Shown here piece by piece: positions 32,759 through 44,256 of a stretch of 64,000 nucleotides of DNA (the first letter of the stretch is position 1; every line of letters begins with the position of its first letter). The position numbers were made by a program, and so were the translations under genes. The stretch comes from Axinella damicornis (Eukaryota; Porifera; Demospongiae; Axinellida; Axinellidae). A model generated the notes under the pieces. It searched no databases. It was not told the DNA's origin and saw nothing but the letters and a program-made list of their open reading frames with translations. The stretch covers positions 14,894,242-14,958,241 of the forward strand of contig OZ007506.1 in NCBI GenBank assembly GCA_963931865.1, written 5' to 3'.

Positions 32759-34109
32759 TTAAGTACAGTCATCCTTATATTCCAACAGGTTTTGTTCGAC
32801 AAGTCTCTGTTCCATACAGTCCATAACAACATGGTCCCACTCCATAAAGTACTTGTTGAAGAAGAAATTTGGCTGCTGTGCATTGACTCCCTTGCTATAC
32901 ACCATGGGCAGATCACCAATGCTTAGTATGCATATGTAATGAACAATTCTTCCTTTGCAAAACTCCTGTGGAATATTGCGGTGCATCCATTGATATGCGT
33001 CAACAATAGGTATTACAGTACCATTCTTAGGGGGACCACCAGGTACTCCTGGTAGTTTGTACAAGGTTGAATAAAAGTGTTCCTCCGAACTTTTGGCGTC
33101 GTTTAGATACTTTCTGAGTGCAATGGCTTTTTTGTTAGTCAGGAGGAATGACACAAATGGCCTACTAGCAGCTATGTAGGTCATAGATTTGTAGAACTTA
33201 ATGCCATAAGGAACAGGCCCCGTTTTCTCTTGTGTTCTCGTAAGAACTCCGGCAGACAATACAAACTTGTTGACAAGGCGCTGTCTAGCCGGTTTTCGAA
33301 CTTCATCAGAATCAACAGCAGAGGATCCATTCAAATTAACAAGACTCTGCACAATTTCCCTATTTGTCTTCAGTGGTAGCTCTCGACCACACAAGTTGAT
33401 GGTGTATCTCCACCTTGAGGGATTATATCTCATCAGGTCTTGCATGCAGTTTAACTGAGCATCCAAGATAGTGTGGTGAGCGTAGTACACTTTCTCCAAC
33501 TTTGATGCAACAAAAACATTGTCAAGACAGTGAGAAATGGCCTGAAATGATCTTACAGAGTTTGGTGCTTTTGCATCTGGGTGGATGCAGTATAAATTGT
33601 GAGGTCGGTATATGACTTTCAGTAGCCTCAAAACCTGCCTCACATTGGTATACACCACAAGCCAGAGGAAAGTTCTCCTCTTCAGGAGATACATAGAAAT
33701 TACTGGAATATTCTTCGACAATGTGGGAACAGTTGCTGAGGGTCTTCAGAAACTCTTCATCTGATTCTGCATTCACCCAAGTCTTGATCCTCTTCTTCAC
33801 AGTCCTGAGCTCTCCTTCATCACCTGTCCTGAGGGCAGTACAGTTGGCCTTTATCCTAGGCTGGAGCAGGGTCACCATACCATTCTTCCAAGACTTCACT
33901 CTTGTCACATTGCACTGGCGATGGGTGTGCGACTGGGTAGAAATGGGCACAGGTGTAGGCCTGCGAAAGGATGCCCCCAATGAAGAAGAGAGTGCAATGT
34001 ATCCTACAATCACCAGCTCAGCGAAGACGATGAACAGAAGTGTTGCATGTGGTGACTTCAAGTGTTGGAAAATCTGAGAGAAGAGAGTTATTTGGTGGTT
34101 GCCTTTCAT
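32759..34109 (-). pseudogene. Core-2/I-branching beta-1,6-GlcNAc-transferase (GT14), copy 1, frameshifted
   Basis: Closely matches the intact copy at 42868-44256. The start MKGNHQITLFS and a signal-anchor helix are retained (34000-34109). The reading frame breaks at about 33660, where 7 bp (GATGTAT in the other copies) are missing, so the N-terminal part runs out of frame before VVYTNVRQVLRLL. Downstream the catalytic region is open to the stop at 32759, including CGRELPLKTN, SSEEHFYSTL and PGVPGGPP. A second, in-frame change shortens the segment after DAYQWM by about four residues. Most likely a recent pseudogene; a sequencing error is possible but 7 bp is unusual for one. Confidence 0.85.
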
Positions 34110-34854
34110 GATACCTCGACCAATCCAAAGGAAAGGTTGACTCTGGGATCAGCAGTACCGTTACTCCAGTTGCTGTTTAGTAAGTATTTGATGAAGAAAC
34201 AACTCTCTTGTTCCATGGGTATTGTGTCACTAGGTGGACAGATGGTGAGAGTGCAAGTTAATGCAATTATTGGTGACTGGAATCATAGATTATATAATCT
34301 ATGCTGGAATAGACCATGTTAGAGCCCACTCTCCATAATTATATACATGACATTACAAAAGGAGGTCACTACAAACCCATTGGATACAAAAATCCCTGTG
34401 CTATACTTGTAATGGTCAACACACTAGTACTTGCAGCTAAGTGCACTTTTTATAAACTAATCATGGATCATGAAGTATCATTCACACTCACAGGTTTCCT
34501 TGCCAATCAGCAGCAAACAACTCAATTTCATTCAAATGCACCATATTCTGTCGAGTGTTTGGTCTCCAAACTTCACACAAGTGCTCTTACAGCTATCATG
34601 TGAAGATTCATGATTCCAACCACACCCACTCATTAACAAGGTTTCAATAGTCGGCACTCTCAGGCAAAACCTTCCCATCCATGCAGAATCTTCAATGCTA
34701 GAAAATGGTGGCCCTACAAGGGGAGCTGGCTGTTTTCTGATCCAATTTGTGCATAATATATAAGAGGAGAGAAAAAGCCCACCCATGCGGGGCCAGGACG
34801 AGGTTAGTCTTGAAGCGTCTTAGTGCTTTCCACCTCCTTGCTATCTCTCAGCAT

Positions 34855-35040
34855 CATGGTTATGTAGCCTTGTTCCCAGTCCAACGCCCAGATTTCGGTC
34901 GCTTGCAGTCAGTGGCGTAGCCAGAAACAGAATTGGCAGGGCACTACAGGGGCAGATACGCACGCTGCCAAAGGCAGTGCACAGTTGCAGTCTGCGTTCT
35001 TTCATGCAACCGAAAGCGGTGCGTGGCCCTGGGAACGAGC
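34855..35040. mobile_element. Hairpin MITE in duplication copy A
   Basis: GTAGCCTTGTTCCCAGTCCA ... CCCTGGGAACGAGCC. It occupies the position equivalent to the element at 45681-45777 (both follow GCATCATGGT) but is longer and diverged. Confidence 0.6.
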
Positions 35041-35330
35041 CCTCATCACAGTGATTGCAATCATCATGCATTGTTGTATAGATCATTGATAGTAAGGCCA
35101 CTTCAACTCCATCAATCTTCTGTTTCTCTGACCAGGTTCCTCCCACTTATGGGTCACCCTCACTTTGAAATGCTGGCAGAACTGAAAGCAGTGTATAGCT
35201 ATAGCTAGGTCATCTGACACACCCATTTATATTTAATACAGAACATGTTCATGCTGGGAAGTATAGCCACTCGTGGTCTGACTACGTGAGACTAGCTGGG
35301 AGGAGGTTCATTAATATCAGTCTTGCAAAC

Positions 35331-35460
35331 TAGCCTTATATCCAAGTGTTCTTTCTTCGTCTCAGTGTGCCACTCCCTCCGCAATATGGCCGCAATGCTA
35401 ATTACTTCCGGTGCTGGGCTGTAGAAACAGGAAGTAGCAGCCCCTCCCATTTATCTTCCA
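35331..35460 (-). promoter_or_regulatory. Conserved upstream block of GT14 copy 1 with ETS-type site
   Basis: TAGCCTTATATCCAAGTGTT, CTCAGTGTGCCACTC and ACTTCCGGT (35403-35411, an ETS core) are preserved in order at 46058-46142 and, more loosely, at 41231-41392. It lies about 1.3 kb upstream of the copy-1 ATG. GCAATATGGCCGC just before the ETS site resembles a YY1 motif. Confidence 0.5.
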
Positions 35461-35639
35461 GGCGCGGCGCGCGGCAGAGTAGCCCTCCATGATCCAGTCG
35501 ATTGGTGCTTTGTAGTCTCAATCTCGCGGGCCAGCCCCTCGCCACACCCAATCCGGCAGGCTGGGTTGCAATTCTGCACATTGCCCACAAATTAATGGAT
35601 CTGGTGCTGCAGCTATATACATTGGTGCAAAGTGCAGTA

Positions 35640-36850
35640 ACAGTAATGGCATTCATTATTTGTTACATGTAGCGCCGTCATATCAGTCAGAGAACATATG
35701 GTAGCCAGTTTAGGGATGGCCAATATTTTATTGATGCAGTAGTAGGGCAACGGCCAAAGATGGTATCTCCTTGCACTGTTTGTACATGTGTGCTTTTAAG
35801 TGACACTTACATGTAGGCTTACTGACAATCGCCCCAGAAACAAAGGGGTCCGTAACGGCACAACTAGCTAGCACAACTACGTAGCTAGCATTACTACTGT
35901 GTAGATGAGATGTTTATAATCACAGAGCCCTCACTTGCCGCATATGCAGGTCAGGGTTGGTTATCATTACTGTGGTTATCATCACTGTGGGTGTTTCTAC
36001 AACTTGCAACAACAGCAGCATGCAGCAGCTGGGTAATCCACACTGCTGTCCCCATTCATTCTCGGTAAAATTCCAGCAGCAAAACCTTGGTACTGGGCCT
36101 AGATCTAGATGTTAAGTTGACAGAATTAGTGATAGAGAAAGCAATGGCTAACTTTGCAAAGACGAGAAGTAGCTATAATTCCTGGTTTCAGTGCTACAGC
36201 ATGGTTTGTCCCTCGGTTTCATCATGCTGATAACGTCAATTAGCCAATTAAATGGGCATGGCATGCAAGCCAGAAAAGGGGCTTGTATGACGTACAAATG
36301 TATTATGTGGCATGGTCAAGCAGTGGGAATGCCGGTTTCCAGTTGGGTTCTCCACTGGGTGTATAGCTAGTGGGAATGGGTCTCCGCCAAGTGTAGTGGG
36401 AATGGGTTCCAGCTGGGTTCTCCACTAGGTGTAGGTTCTGGGTTCTCCACTATAGGTGCAGTGGGCTGGATCCGGAATTGGTTCTGGGTTCTCCACTACT
36501 ATAAGATCAAAGTCTGGGGTGGAATTATATGCCAGCTAAGTACTATGCTAGTCACATTCCTAAAGCATATTGATCTGTGCTCAGCCAGTGTGCTGGGGTT
36601 GGTTGGATCTGGGGCTGATACTGCGGTAGAGTCAGTTTCCAGTTGGATTGTCATAACTGCCAAGGTGCAGAACTCGAAAGGAGTGGGTTAAAAAACTATA
36701 CAATTGGTGGAGAACCCAGAACACATTCACACACACATAGCTAGTGGAGAATCAATCCATGCATGTAGGATCCTGGAATAATACTGTTGCACCTTTAACA
36801 AAATTACGAGATCTGGGTCACCATAACTACGTGGAGGAGACTCAGGAGAG
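35640..36850. other. Intergenic, no gene recognised
   Basis: Includes degenerate GTGGGAATGGG / GGGTTCTCCACT repeats at about 36320-36500. No coding evidence. Confidence 0.4.
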
Positions 36851-36851
36851 G

Positions 36852-36980
36852 TAGCCTGGTTCCCAGGCCTACCCTGTTTTCTGTTCTTCGGTTTGCGTTG
36901 TATTGTCTATGCAAACTGAAGAACAGAAAACGAGGTAGCTAGGCCTGGGAACGAGGTAGCTAGGCCTGGGAACGAGGCTA
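36852..36980. mobile_element. Mutator-family hairpin MITE
   Basis: TAGCCTGGTTCCCAGGCCTA ... TAGGCCTGGGAACGAGGCTA, with TTTTCTGTTCTTCAGTTT-type inner arms and a small duplication of the right end (GGCCTGGGAACGAGGTAGCT). No clean 9-bp duplication. Confidence 0.75.
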
Positions 36981-37158
36981 AAGTGAAGTGAAGTCTCCAG
37001 ATATGTGCCGATGATGGGATGAGGGAGAGGAGATTCACATCCCCCATTTAATTCCTGGGAATATTCATTGGACTATTCCCACAATAGATGATCTGCTTAA
37101 TTATATCAACTTTGCATGTGGTGACATGAGACTTCTATCAACACACGTGACATGAGGT

Positions 37159-38580
37159 CTAAGTATACAATGAACAGTCATGCTGATACTCTAATATATT
37201 CTGTTCAACAATTCGTTGTTCCATGCAGTCCATAACAACATGGTCCCATTCCATAAAGTACTTGTTGAAGAAGAAAGTTGGGCGGTGTGCGTTGACTCCC
37301 TTGCTGTACACCATGGGCAGATCACCAATGCTTAGTATGCAAACACCATGAGCAATCCTTCCTTTGCACATCTCATGCAGACGGAGTTTAGCATATTTGC
37401 TGTACAGCCATGTGCATGCATCAACAACAGGCACTACACCACTATTATTAGGGGGACCACCAGGTACTCCTGGTAGCTTGTACAAGGTTGAATAAAAGTG
37501 TTCTTCTGAACTTCTGGCATCTTCTAGATACTTTCTGAGTGCAGTAGATTTTATGTCAGTCAGGAGGAAGGACACAAACGGCCTACTAGTGGCTATGTAT
37601 GTGATAGATTTGTATAGTTTAATGCCATAAGGAACAGGTCCTAGTTTCATTTGTGTCCTCTTAACAACTCCAGCAGACAATAAATACTTGTAGACAGTAT
37701 GTCCATCTGATTCTGGAACTTCAAACGAATCAACAGCAGAGGATCCATTCAAATTAACAAGACTCTGCACAATCTCTCTATTCGTCCTCAGTGGTAGCTC
37801 TCGACCACACAAGTTGATGGTGTATCTCCACCTTGAGGGATTATATCCCATCAGGTCTTGCATGCAGTTTAACTGAGCATCCAAGATAGTGTGGTGAGCG
37901 TAGTACACTTTCTCCAACTTTGATGCAACAAAAACGTTGTCAAGACAGTGAGAAATGGCCTGAAATGAGCTTACAGTATTTGGTGCTTTTGCATCTGGGT
38001 GGATGCAGTATAAATTGTGTGGGCGGTAAATGACTTTCAGTAGCCTCAGCACCTGCCTCACATTGGTATATACCACAAGGATGTATGCCAGAGGAAAGTT
38101 CTCCTCTTCAGGAGATACATAGAAATTACTGGAATATTCTTCGACAATATGGGAACAGTTGCTGAGCGTCTTCAGAAATTCTTCATCTGATTCTGAATTC
38201 ACCCAAGTCCTAATCCTTTTCTTCACTGTCCTGAGCTCTCCTTCATCACCTGTCCTGAGGGCAGTACAGTTGGCCTCTATCCTAGGCTGGAGCAGGGTCA
38301 CCATACCTTTCTTCCAAGACTTCACACCTGTCACATTGCAGTCATATAAGCTGCTATAGCGATGGGCGTGTTGATGGGTAGCACACTGCAATGTTGGTAA
38401 CTTATGTGCAACTATGGGTGAAGGTGTAGGCCTGTGAAAGGATTCCCCCAACAAAGAAGAGAGTGCAATGTATCCTACAGTTACCAGTTCAGCGAAAATG
38501 ATGAACAGAAGTGTTGCGTGTGACGACTTCAAGTGTTGGAAAAGTGGAGAGAAGAGAGTTATTTGGTGGTTGCCTTTCAT
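37159..38580 (-). CDS. Core-2/I-branching beta-1,6-N-acetylglucosaminyltransferase (GT14), copy 2, intact
   Basis: 473 residues in a single coding exon, counting from MKGNHQITLF at 38578-38580, the start conserved in all three copies; an in-frame ATG nine codons upstream is not conserved. Type II Golgi layout: short cytosolic tail, one hydrophobic anchor (about residues 19-40), stem, then a GT14 catalytic domain. Visible family features: YCIHPDAKAP, NLCGRELPLRTN (compare CGMDFPIKTN in vertebrate core-2 enzymes), the SSEEHFYSTL segment whose Glu aligns with the catalytic base known in mouse C2GnT-L, PGVPGGPP, and many conserved Cys. These enzymes transfer GlcNAc from UDP-GlcNAc in beta-1,6 linkage onto Gal/GalNAc of O-glycans or I-antigen chains. 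Acceptor specificity cannot be predicted. About 75-80 per cent like copy 3 by eye. Confidence 0.92.
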   Translation of the reverse strand: MKGNHQITLFSPLFQHLKSSHATLLFIIFAELVTVGYIALSSLLGESFHRPTPSPIVAHKLPTLQCATHQHAHRYSSLYDCNVTGVKSWKKGMVTLLQPRIEANCTALRTGDEGELRTVKKRIRTWVNSESDEEFLKTLSNCSHIVEEYSSNFYVSPEEENFPLAYILVVYTNVRQVLRLLKVIYRPHNLYCIHPDAKAPNTVSSFQAISHCLDNVFVASKLEKVYYAHHTILDAQLNCMQDLMGYNPSRWRYTINLCGRELPLRTNREIVQSLVNLNGSSAVDSFEVPESDGHTVYKYLLSAGVVKRTQMKLGPVPYGIKLYKSITYIATSRPFVSFLLTDIKSTALRKYLEDARSSEEHFYSTLYKLPGVPGGPPNNSGVVPVVDACTWLYSKYAKLRLHEMCKGRIAHGVCILSIGDLPMVYSKGVNAHRPTFFFNKYFMEWDHVVMDCMEQRIVEQNILEYQHDCSLYT

Positions 38581-38607
38581 AGCTCTACAGCTATAGTTAG
38601 AGAGCAA

Positions 38608-39498
38608 GCAGGAATTCAGTGATCACCAACTGGAACATTCGTCTGCTGATTTATAAATCGCTTTCTCCAGAGCCAACTGCTTTGTACTGATGAGGATGCA
38701 ATATTCCTGTAGCATTGTGTCACTAAGCATACATGCAGAAGAGGAGTCATAATCATAAATTAAGTTTGGTGTACCAATGCAATTACACTGATGGGTCTAC
38801 CATTGCATGATGACCACTTCAGAACTCCTTTCCTCAAGGAGATCACTGTACAGTGGGAATGATTCAAACTTATGTCAGGGTATTGAAATGGAAAAACTCA
38901 GCTATAGGATGTCACAGCCAAAACATTGTTTATCTGACAACAAAAGTATTCTTTTGGAACAACACTAACAATAATTGCTATTGTAACAGTATGCAAGATA
39001 TAGCTTGTGAACAGATGTGGCTTCGGGTGGTAAAGGGTGGTCTATTCAAGATTGTAAACATAGAGTAATAATTATTGGGTTAGCGTGAGTGAGCCCCACA
39101 CTGCATGGTTGTACGTAGTCGAGTGGTGTCAATCTGTCTCCCCAACTGTAAATCTAGCTCATGTAATATAACGTTCAGTACAAAATACCACACTATAACC
39201 ATAATACTGATGCCATAAGTCTGGTGCATGCCTCGCTTAGCTAATAATTGGAGGCAGCATTAACAGGGAACAAGTATCAGATGTGCAGATGACAAAGGCA
39301 AAAAGCAACAAATGAGACCTGACATAACAATCTGTGCCAGACCCAGAATGCATGGTGTTTAAAACCTTCCTACAACTATTGTGACCTCGCTAGTCCAAGC
39401 TAGACTAATAAGGAGGGGGCAAAAGCCCCCCCAAGTTATTGAGATTAACCGTATGATTCTGATGTGCAGTGCATCTATATTTGAAATGTCCGATAAGT
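38608..39498. other. Upstream flank of GT14 copy 2, no gene recognised
   Basis: Unique-looking sequence with no ORF of note. It lies between copy 2 and its putative distal promoter and would be intronic if a 5' non-coding exon exists. Confidence 0.35.
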
Positions 39499-39621
39499 AC
39501 TAGTTATTGCATGAGTGCAAGGGCTATACGTTGAATATTGGCATCGAGCCCGAGGGCCGCAGGCCCAAGGGCGAGTGCCAATATTATGACGTATAGCCCA
39601 TGCACTCATGCAATAACTAGT
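39499..39621. mobile_element. Long hairpin with GCCCGAGGGCC loop
   Basis: Arms 39499-39543 and 39576-39621 pair almost perfectly (ACTAGTTATTGCATGAGTGC with its complement GCACTCATGCAATAACTAGT), separated by a GC-rich loop with CGAGCCCGAGGGCCGCAGGC. Probably a foldback MITE. Confidence 0.8.
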
Positions 39622-41230
39622 TCGTTGCATGATGACGTTGGTGCCAATATATCATACTGGCATTGTGGTCAGTGCCACATATTATATAATGGCAAAGCGG
39701 TACCTTTGAACTTGTAGGGTATCATGCAACAATACAGCTGTTATTGTGTGAAATATTTCTGCACTATCAACTGAAGAACATCCGTTCTTCACCAGTTAAC
39801 GGCTACACAATTCGTAATAGTAAAACATCGCATGCGCTTCTCTTTGTATATATAGCCCACCCCCCCCCCCCCCCCCCCCCCCCCCCTTACAAACCCTTGT
39901 AGACTGGTGCCAACAATGTGTTTACCACAAACCTCCTATTAATTTATATTGTGACCTGCCTAGTCAACAATATGTGCATGCTGGACTGGTGACAATCATG
40001 AACGTACTATACATGAAATTAGTCTAGTAACAAAGTGACACTAAATGAAGGCAAAGTGATACTAGTGAGAGAGCCCAGTGAATGCAGGACATTATGGGGC
40101 GAGCATGAGCTAGCTGTATCCATTTTAGCCACCAAGGATCGAGGGAATGAGGTATCAAATGTTGCTGAATGTCATCAAGGTTACACTATCCAGGTATCCT
40201 CCATGTACCCAGGATGAGCACATAGTTTTAAAAACACATGAACACCAAGTAACCGAGCCCAGATAGTATTGCTGGCCAATGCTGGGGCTCCTCTTACTGT
40301 CAAGAATCCTCTCACTGTAGTAGTGAACAGAAGGAACCAACTTAACTGTCGACGTCTGTCCTTTCAAATTCTCTCATTCTCTCATGCTACAGCCAGAAAG
40401 ATTATTGTGGAACTAAGCCTGTAGCTATTTCTGAGTAAGCAAGATGATCAATGTTTACGGATGTAATGACCAAAGGTTCCCATGGATGCATAGCATATGC
40501 AAACTTGCTAGAAAGCAGTTTGATAATGGAAAGAATTAACAATATACATAGGTATAGACTTGGAACCAGACCTTCGCACAGGAAGGAGGAATTAGGATAA
40601 TGGCCTACATGGTCCTGATGGAATGCAATTATGCATGGATAATTAGCGGTTAATGACTCAATGGTGATACCACGCATATGGTCACTACTGACCTGCTCGT
40701 TGCTCCTCTCAACTTTTGTCAAACACTTGGGGTTAACACAGCATATGGCACAGAAATTTGCCCCATCTATAGTCGCTGGTGACACTGAAAAGCTTGGAGA
40801 AAATTCCTTTCCATGACTTGACCTCAACAATGCTGATTTGTCAGGTCAACATTCCACCATGGGGACAACTCGAATGTTCCTCCCTCCCCCCCGGTGTGAA
40901 GGATCTAGTTTCGAGACAAATACATAGGAGTTGCCAGCATCCATTGCTGATTTTAATAGATGCAGAGTCGATCATTTAATAATCTCGCGTAGTCAGAGTA
41001 TATGGCTTCGCGAGACTACGGAGCCATTTGGCTGCAAATATACGTTTTAACAACAGTGCAACTGCAAAGATACGTTTAACAAAGTGCTCGCTTATGGCAG
41101 AACATGTTGAATTTAATATGCCGGAAGAAACTGGCTACTAGAGTCTCGCGTGGCCAGACCCAACATTGGGTCTGGATACGCGGTTAACCCGACACTAGAG
41201 GTCCATTGTATAATTTTGCGCTTACCACAC
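39622..41230. other. Intergenic or distal intron, no gene recognised
   Basis: Poly-C at 39857-39886. An unassigned 142-codon ORF on the minus strand (40402-40830) has no recognisable domain and is not called. CTCGCGAGAC-type words at about 40983-41015 and 41143-41150 resemble the TCTCGCGAGA promoter element. Confidence 0.35.
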
Positions 41231-41420
41231 TAGCCTGAACTCCAAGCATGATCTTTCTCTGTCTCAGTGTATCAACGCGACCTAGTGGTTCCACATCCCC
41301 CGAACATTAACGGTGGCTGTACGTGACGTCATAGCCTCGTAGGGCATAAACCATAAAATATCAGCACCTTCCATTACCGTAATAACTTCCGGCTTGAAAA
41401 CTAATTATAACTGCATGGAA
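41231..41420 (-). promoter_or_regulatory. Putative distal promoter of GT14 copy 2
   Basis: TAGCCTGAACTCCAAGCATG, TCTCTGTCTCAGTGTATC and ACTTCCGG (41385-41392) keep the order seen upstream of copies 1 and 3. A CRE-like TGACGTCA lies between them (41324-41332). About 2.65-2.8 kb from the copy-2 ATG. Confidence 0.4.
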
Positions 41421-41981
41421 CAGCGCGCTATACATATTTTTTCTGTCGCGGAGTTTATTTGGTATTTGCCTTCGCCTCATGCCCAGGTCATGTGGCTGAG
41501 TAGGAGGAGGTCTTAGATGCATGGGTGCCCAAAATACTGGCGCTGCACCTGAGCATATACATCACAGTTACCGCTTACAGTGCATGCATATGGGTTCCTG
41601 AGGTAGCAATGGACTCTTGGACTTGGAGCCCCTTAATTGGGTGGACGTGGTGATTGCCCTATCAAACACTCAGGAATAGCACATCTGCATCTAGCTAGCT
41701 AGCTATTGGCTATTCATCATATAGGTCCAAAGTCATAGCTACCTATAGGGTACAAAATCAATCCATCCATGCATGATTCCCTCAATGCCCGTCCCTATAT
41801 AGGGGTCCTGCAGCTGGCTGCAGTGACAATGATTGTCTACATAGGGTGATTTGTGGAGTACACCACAAATCGTTGACAAGAATTTGACCCAAAAGTGGTC
41901 TGCTGAAACACTTAGGAACTTGTTTGCATTGAAGATCCATCCTAACATGCTGTTTTCATCGCCACTGCCCAGGGTAGTTAA

Positions 41982-42043
41982 TAGCCTTGTACCCAGGCCC
42001 ACACGCAGAACACGTTTTGCGTGTGGGCTTGGGAACGAGGCTA
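41982..42043. mobile_element. 62-bp Mutator-family hairpin MITE with 9-bp target duplication
   Basis: TAGCCTTGTACCCAGGCCCA ... TGGGCTTGGGAACGAGGCTA with an ACACGCAGAACACG / CGTTTTGCGTGTG stem, flanked by GGTAGTTAA at 41973-41981 and 42044-42052. Target-site doubling is clear. Confidence 0.92.
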
Positions 42044-42616
42044 GGTAGTTAATGCCTCTCTTCATCCCTACTGTGCCCATGCAATCAAAGGCGAAGCTGT
42101 GAACCCTCAAGCTTATACTACATTCCACAAAGTCTGCTACTGAAGAATTACAATTTCTTGTTCAACAATGCAGGCTGAACAATATACAGCTCAAAGTGCA
42201 CAACTCCCTACTAGATTGAACAATATCTGTGTGTACAGGACTTCATGTGTATCACGGAGAAACACCTATATATGAACATTCTCAAATTGGGACATTTCTC
42301 TTGATCAACTGCCACATTATACTGCCTTAAATCCAAGTTCTGGAACCAGTTTGCTGCTTGGACCCAACCAAGCATGACTTCCAAAATATGTAGGTTTAGC
42401 TACTATCTATTCCCTCCCTAAACTCTAGAAGGCTGAAAAGTGAAACAGTGTTTGCTCCACAAAATTATTCACAGGCAGTCCATTTATCATGATCCTCTAT
42501 TTGACTACGGAACCGCCATGCACTTTGCTTCTCGTTCTGTAACCCCATTATCACTTACCAAGCTGTTTGCTAAACATATAGCTATATAATTATTATCATT
42601 CAACAAATGTAATAGT
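42044..42616. other. Downstream flank of GT14 copy 3, no gene seen
   Basis: Unique AT-rich sequence between the hairpin and the start of segmental duplication B. No coding evidence. Confidence 0.4.
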
Positions 42617-42867
42617 TTGGCCCACCATCTGGGTTTTACCAGAAGTGATTGTCAGGTTGGTATGAATTTTACAGTGGAAACGTTTTTGCATGCATGAGCT
42701 CAGTGGTTACACGTAGTTCAGTTCAACCAGATATCAGCTCACAGAGAACATTTCTTGCGGTAACAATTATTATATTCAGGGCAGAATTTCTGTGCAGAAT
42801 GCAAACACTTACTTCAAATTTTGCAGAGGATAAAAGAGTAACTCTTGATCTGGATGTGATGTCTATG

Positions 42868-44256
42868 TTACACAGAACAGTCCTGCTTATATTCTAACCT
42901 GTTCTGTTCAACAAGTCTCTGTTCCATGCAGTCCATAACAACATGGTCCCACTCCATAAAGTACTTGTTGAAGAAAAAATTTGGCTGCTGTGCATTGACT
43001 CCCTTGCTGTACACCATGGGCAGATCACCAATGCTTAGAATGCAAACGCTGTGAACAATTCTTCCTTTGCACAACTCCTGTACGTGGAGCTTAGCATAGT
43101 TGCTGTTCATCCATTGGTATGCGTCAACAATAGGTATTACAGTACCTTTCTTAGGGGGACCACCAGGTACTCCTGGTAATTTGTACAAGGTTGAATAAAA
43201 GTGTTCTTCCGAACTTCTGGCTTTGTTAAGATATTTTCTGAGTGCAATAGCTTTTTTGCTAGTGAGGAGGAATGACACAAATGGCCTACTAGCGGCTATG
43301 TAGGTCATAGATTTGTAGAATTTAATGCCATAAGGAACTGGTCCTTGTTTTTTTCGTGTTCGCTTAAGAACTCCAGCAGACAATACAAATTTGTTGACAA
43401 GGCGACGTTGGTCTGGTTTTGGAACTTCAGCAGAATCAACAGCAGAGGCTCCATTCAATTTCACAAGACTCTGCACAATCTCTCTATTTGTCTTCAGAGG
43501 TAGCTCTCGACCACACAAGTTGATGGTGTATCTCCACCTTGAGGGATTATATCTCATCAGGTCTTGCATGCAGTTTAACTGAGCATCCATGATAGTGTGG
43601 TGAGCATAATACACTTTCTCCAACTTTGATGCCACAAAAACATTTTTGAAGCAGTGGGAAATGGCCTGATATGATCTTACAGAATTTGGTGCTTTTGCAT
43701 CTGGGTGGATGCAATATAAATTGTGAGGTCGGTAAATGGCTTTTAGTAGCCTCAACACCTGCCTCACATTGGTATACACCACAAGGATGTATGCCAGAGG
43801 GAATGTTTCTTCTTCAGGAGATACATAGAAGTTATTGGAATATTCTTCGACAATGTGGGAACAGTTTCTGAGGGTCTTCAGAAACTCTTCATCTGATTCT
43901 GCATTCACCCAAGTCTTGATCCTCTTCTTCACAGTCCTGATCTCTCCTTCATCACCTGTCCTGAGGGCAGTACAGTTGGCCTCTATCCTAGGCTGGAGCA
44001 GGGTCACCATACCATTCTTCCAAGATTTCACTCTTGTCACATTGCACTGGATCAAGCTTCTATGGCGATGGACACGTGACTGGGTAGAAATGGGCACAGG
44101 TGTAGGCCTGTGAAAAGATGCCCCAAATGAAGAAGAGAGTGCAATGTATCCTACAATCACCAGCTCAACAAAGATGATGAACAGAATTGTTGCATGTGAT
44201 GACTTCAAGTGTTGGAAAAGCGGAGAGAAGAGAGTTATTTGGTGGTTGCCTTTCAT
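42868..44256 (-). CDS. Core-2/I-branching beta-1,6-N-acetylglucosaminyltransferase (GT14), copy 3, intact
   Basis: 462 residues, single coding exon, start MKGNHQITLFSPLFQ. Type II membrane anchor at about residues 20-40, a short stem ending near WKNGMVTLLQPRI, and the GT14 domain with YCIHPDAKAP, CGRELPLKTN, SSEEHFYSTL and PGVPGGPP. More similar to copy 1 than to copy 2; together with the shared flanks this shows copies 1 and 3 arose by segmental duplication. Stem and C-terminal acceptor-side residues differ from copy 2 (for example TWLYSKYAKLRLHEM against QWMNSNYAKLHVQEL), so specificities may differ. Confidence 0.92.
   Translation of the reverse strand: MKGNHQITLFSPLFQHLKSSHATILFIIFVELVIVGYIALSSSFGASFHRPTPVPISTQSRVHRHRSLIQCNVTRVKSWKNGMVTLLQPRIEANCTALRTGDEGEIRTVKKRIKTWVNAESDEEFLKTLRNCSHIVEEYSNNFYVSPEEETFPLAYILVVYTNVRQVLRLLKAIYRPHNLYCIHPDAKAPNSVRSYQAISHCFKNVFVASKLEKVYYAHHTIMDAQLNCMQDLMRYNPSRWRYTINLCGRELPLKTNREIVQSLVKLNGASAVDSAEVPKPDQRRLVNKFVLSAGVLKRTRKKQGPVPYGIKFYKSMTYIAASRPFVSFLLTSKKAIALRKYLNKARSSEEHFYSTLYKLPGVPGGPPKKGTVIPIVDAYQWMNSNYAKLHVQELCKGRIVHSVCILSIGDLPMVYSKGVNAQQPNFFFNKYFMEWDHVVMDCMEQRLVEQNRLEYKQDCSV

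Larger units (their letters stand above)
32588..35630. repeat. Segmental duplication, copy A
   Basis: Matches 42617-46400 in order: GGGTCTACCAGAAGTGATTG at one end, the glycosyltransferase copy, its 5' flank, and GTGCTGCAGCTATATACATT at the other end. The B copy is longer because of a 33-bp minisatellite and other insertions. Confidence 0.85.

Noticed and set aside
33522..34109. Separate short secreted protein from the first half of GT14 copy 1
   Set aside because: The open frame is just the N-terminal part of the glycosyltransferase before its 7-bp deletion; the tail after the break is out-of-frame enzyme sequence.
40402..40830. 142-codon minus-strand ORF
   Set aside because: No recognisable motif, no second copy in the duplicated flanks, and composition like the surrounding non-coding DNA.
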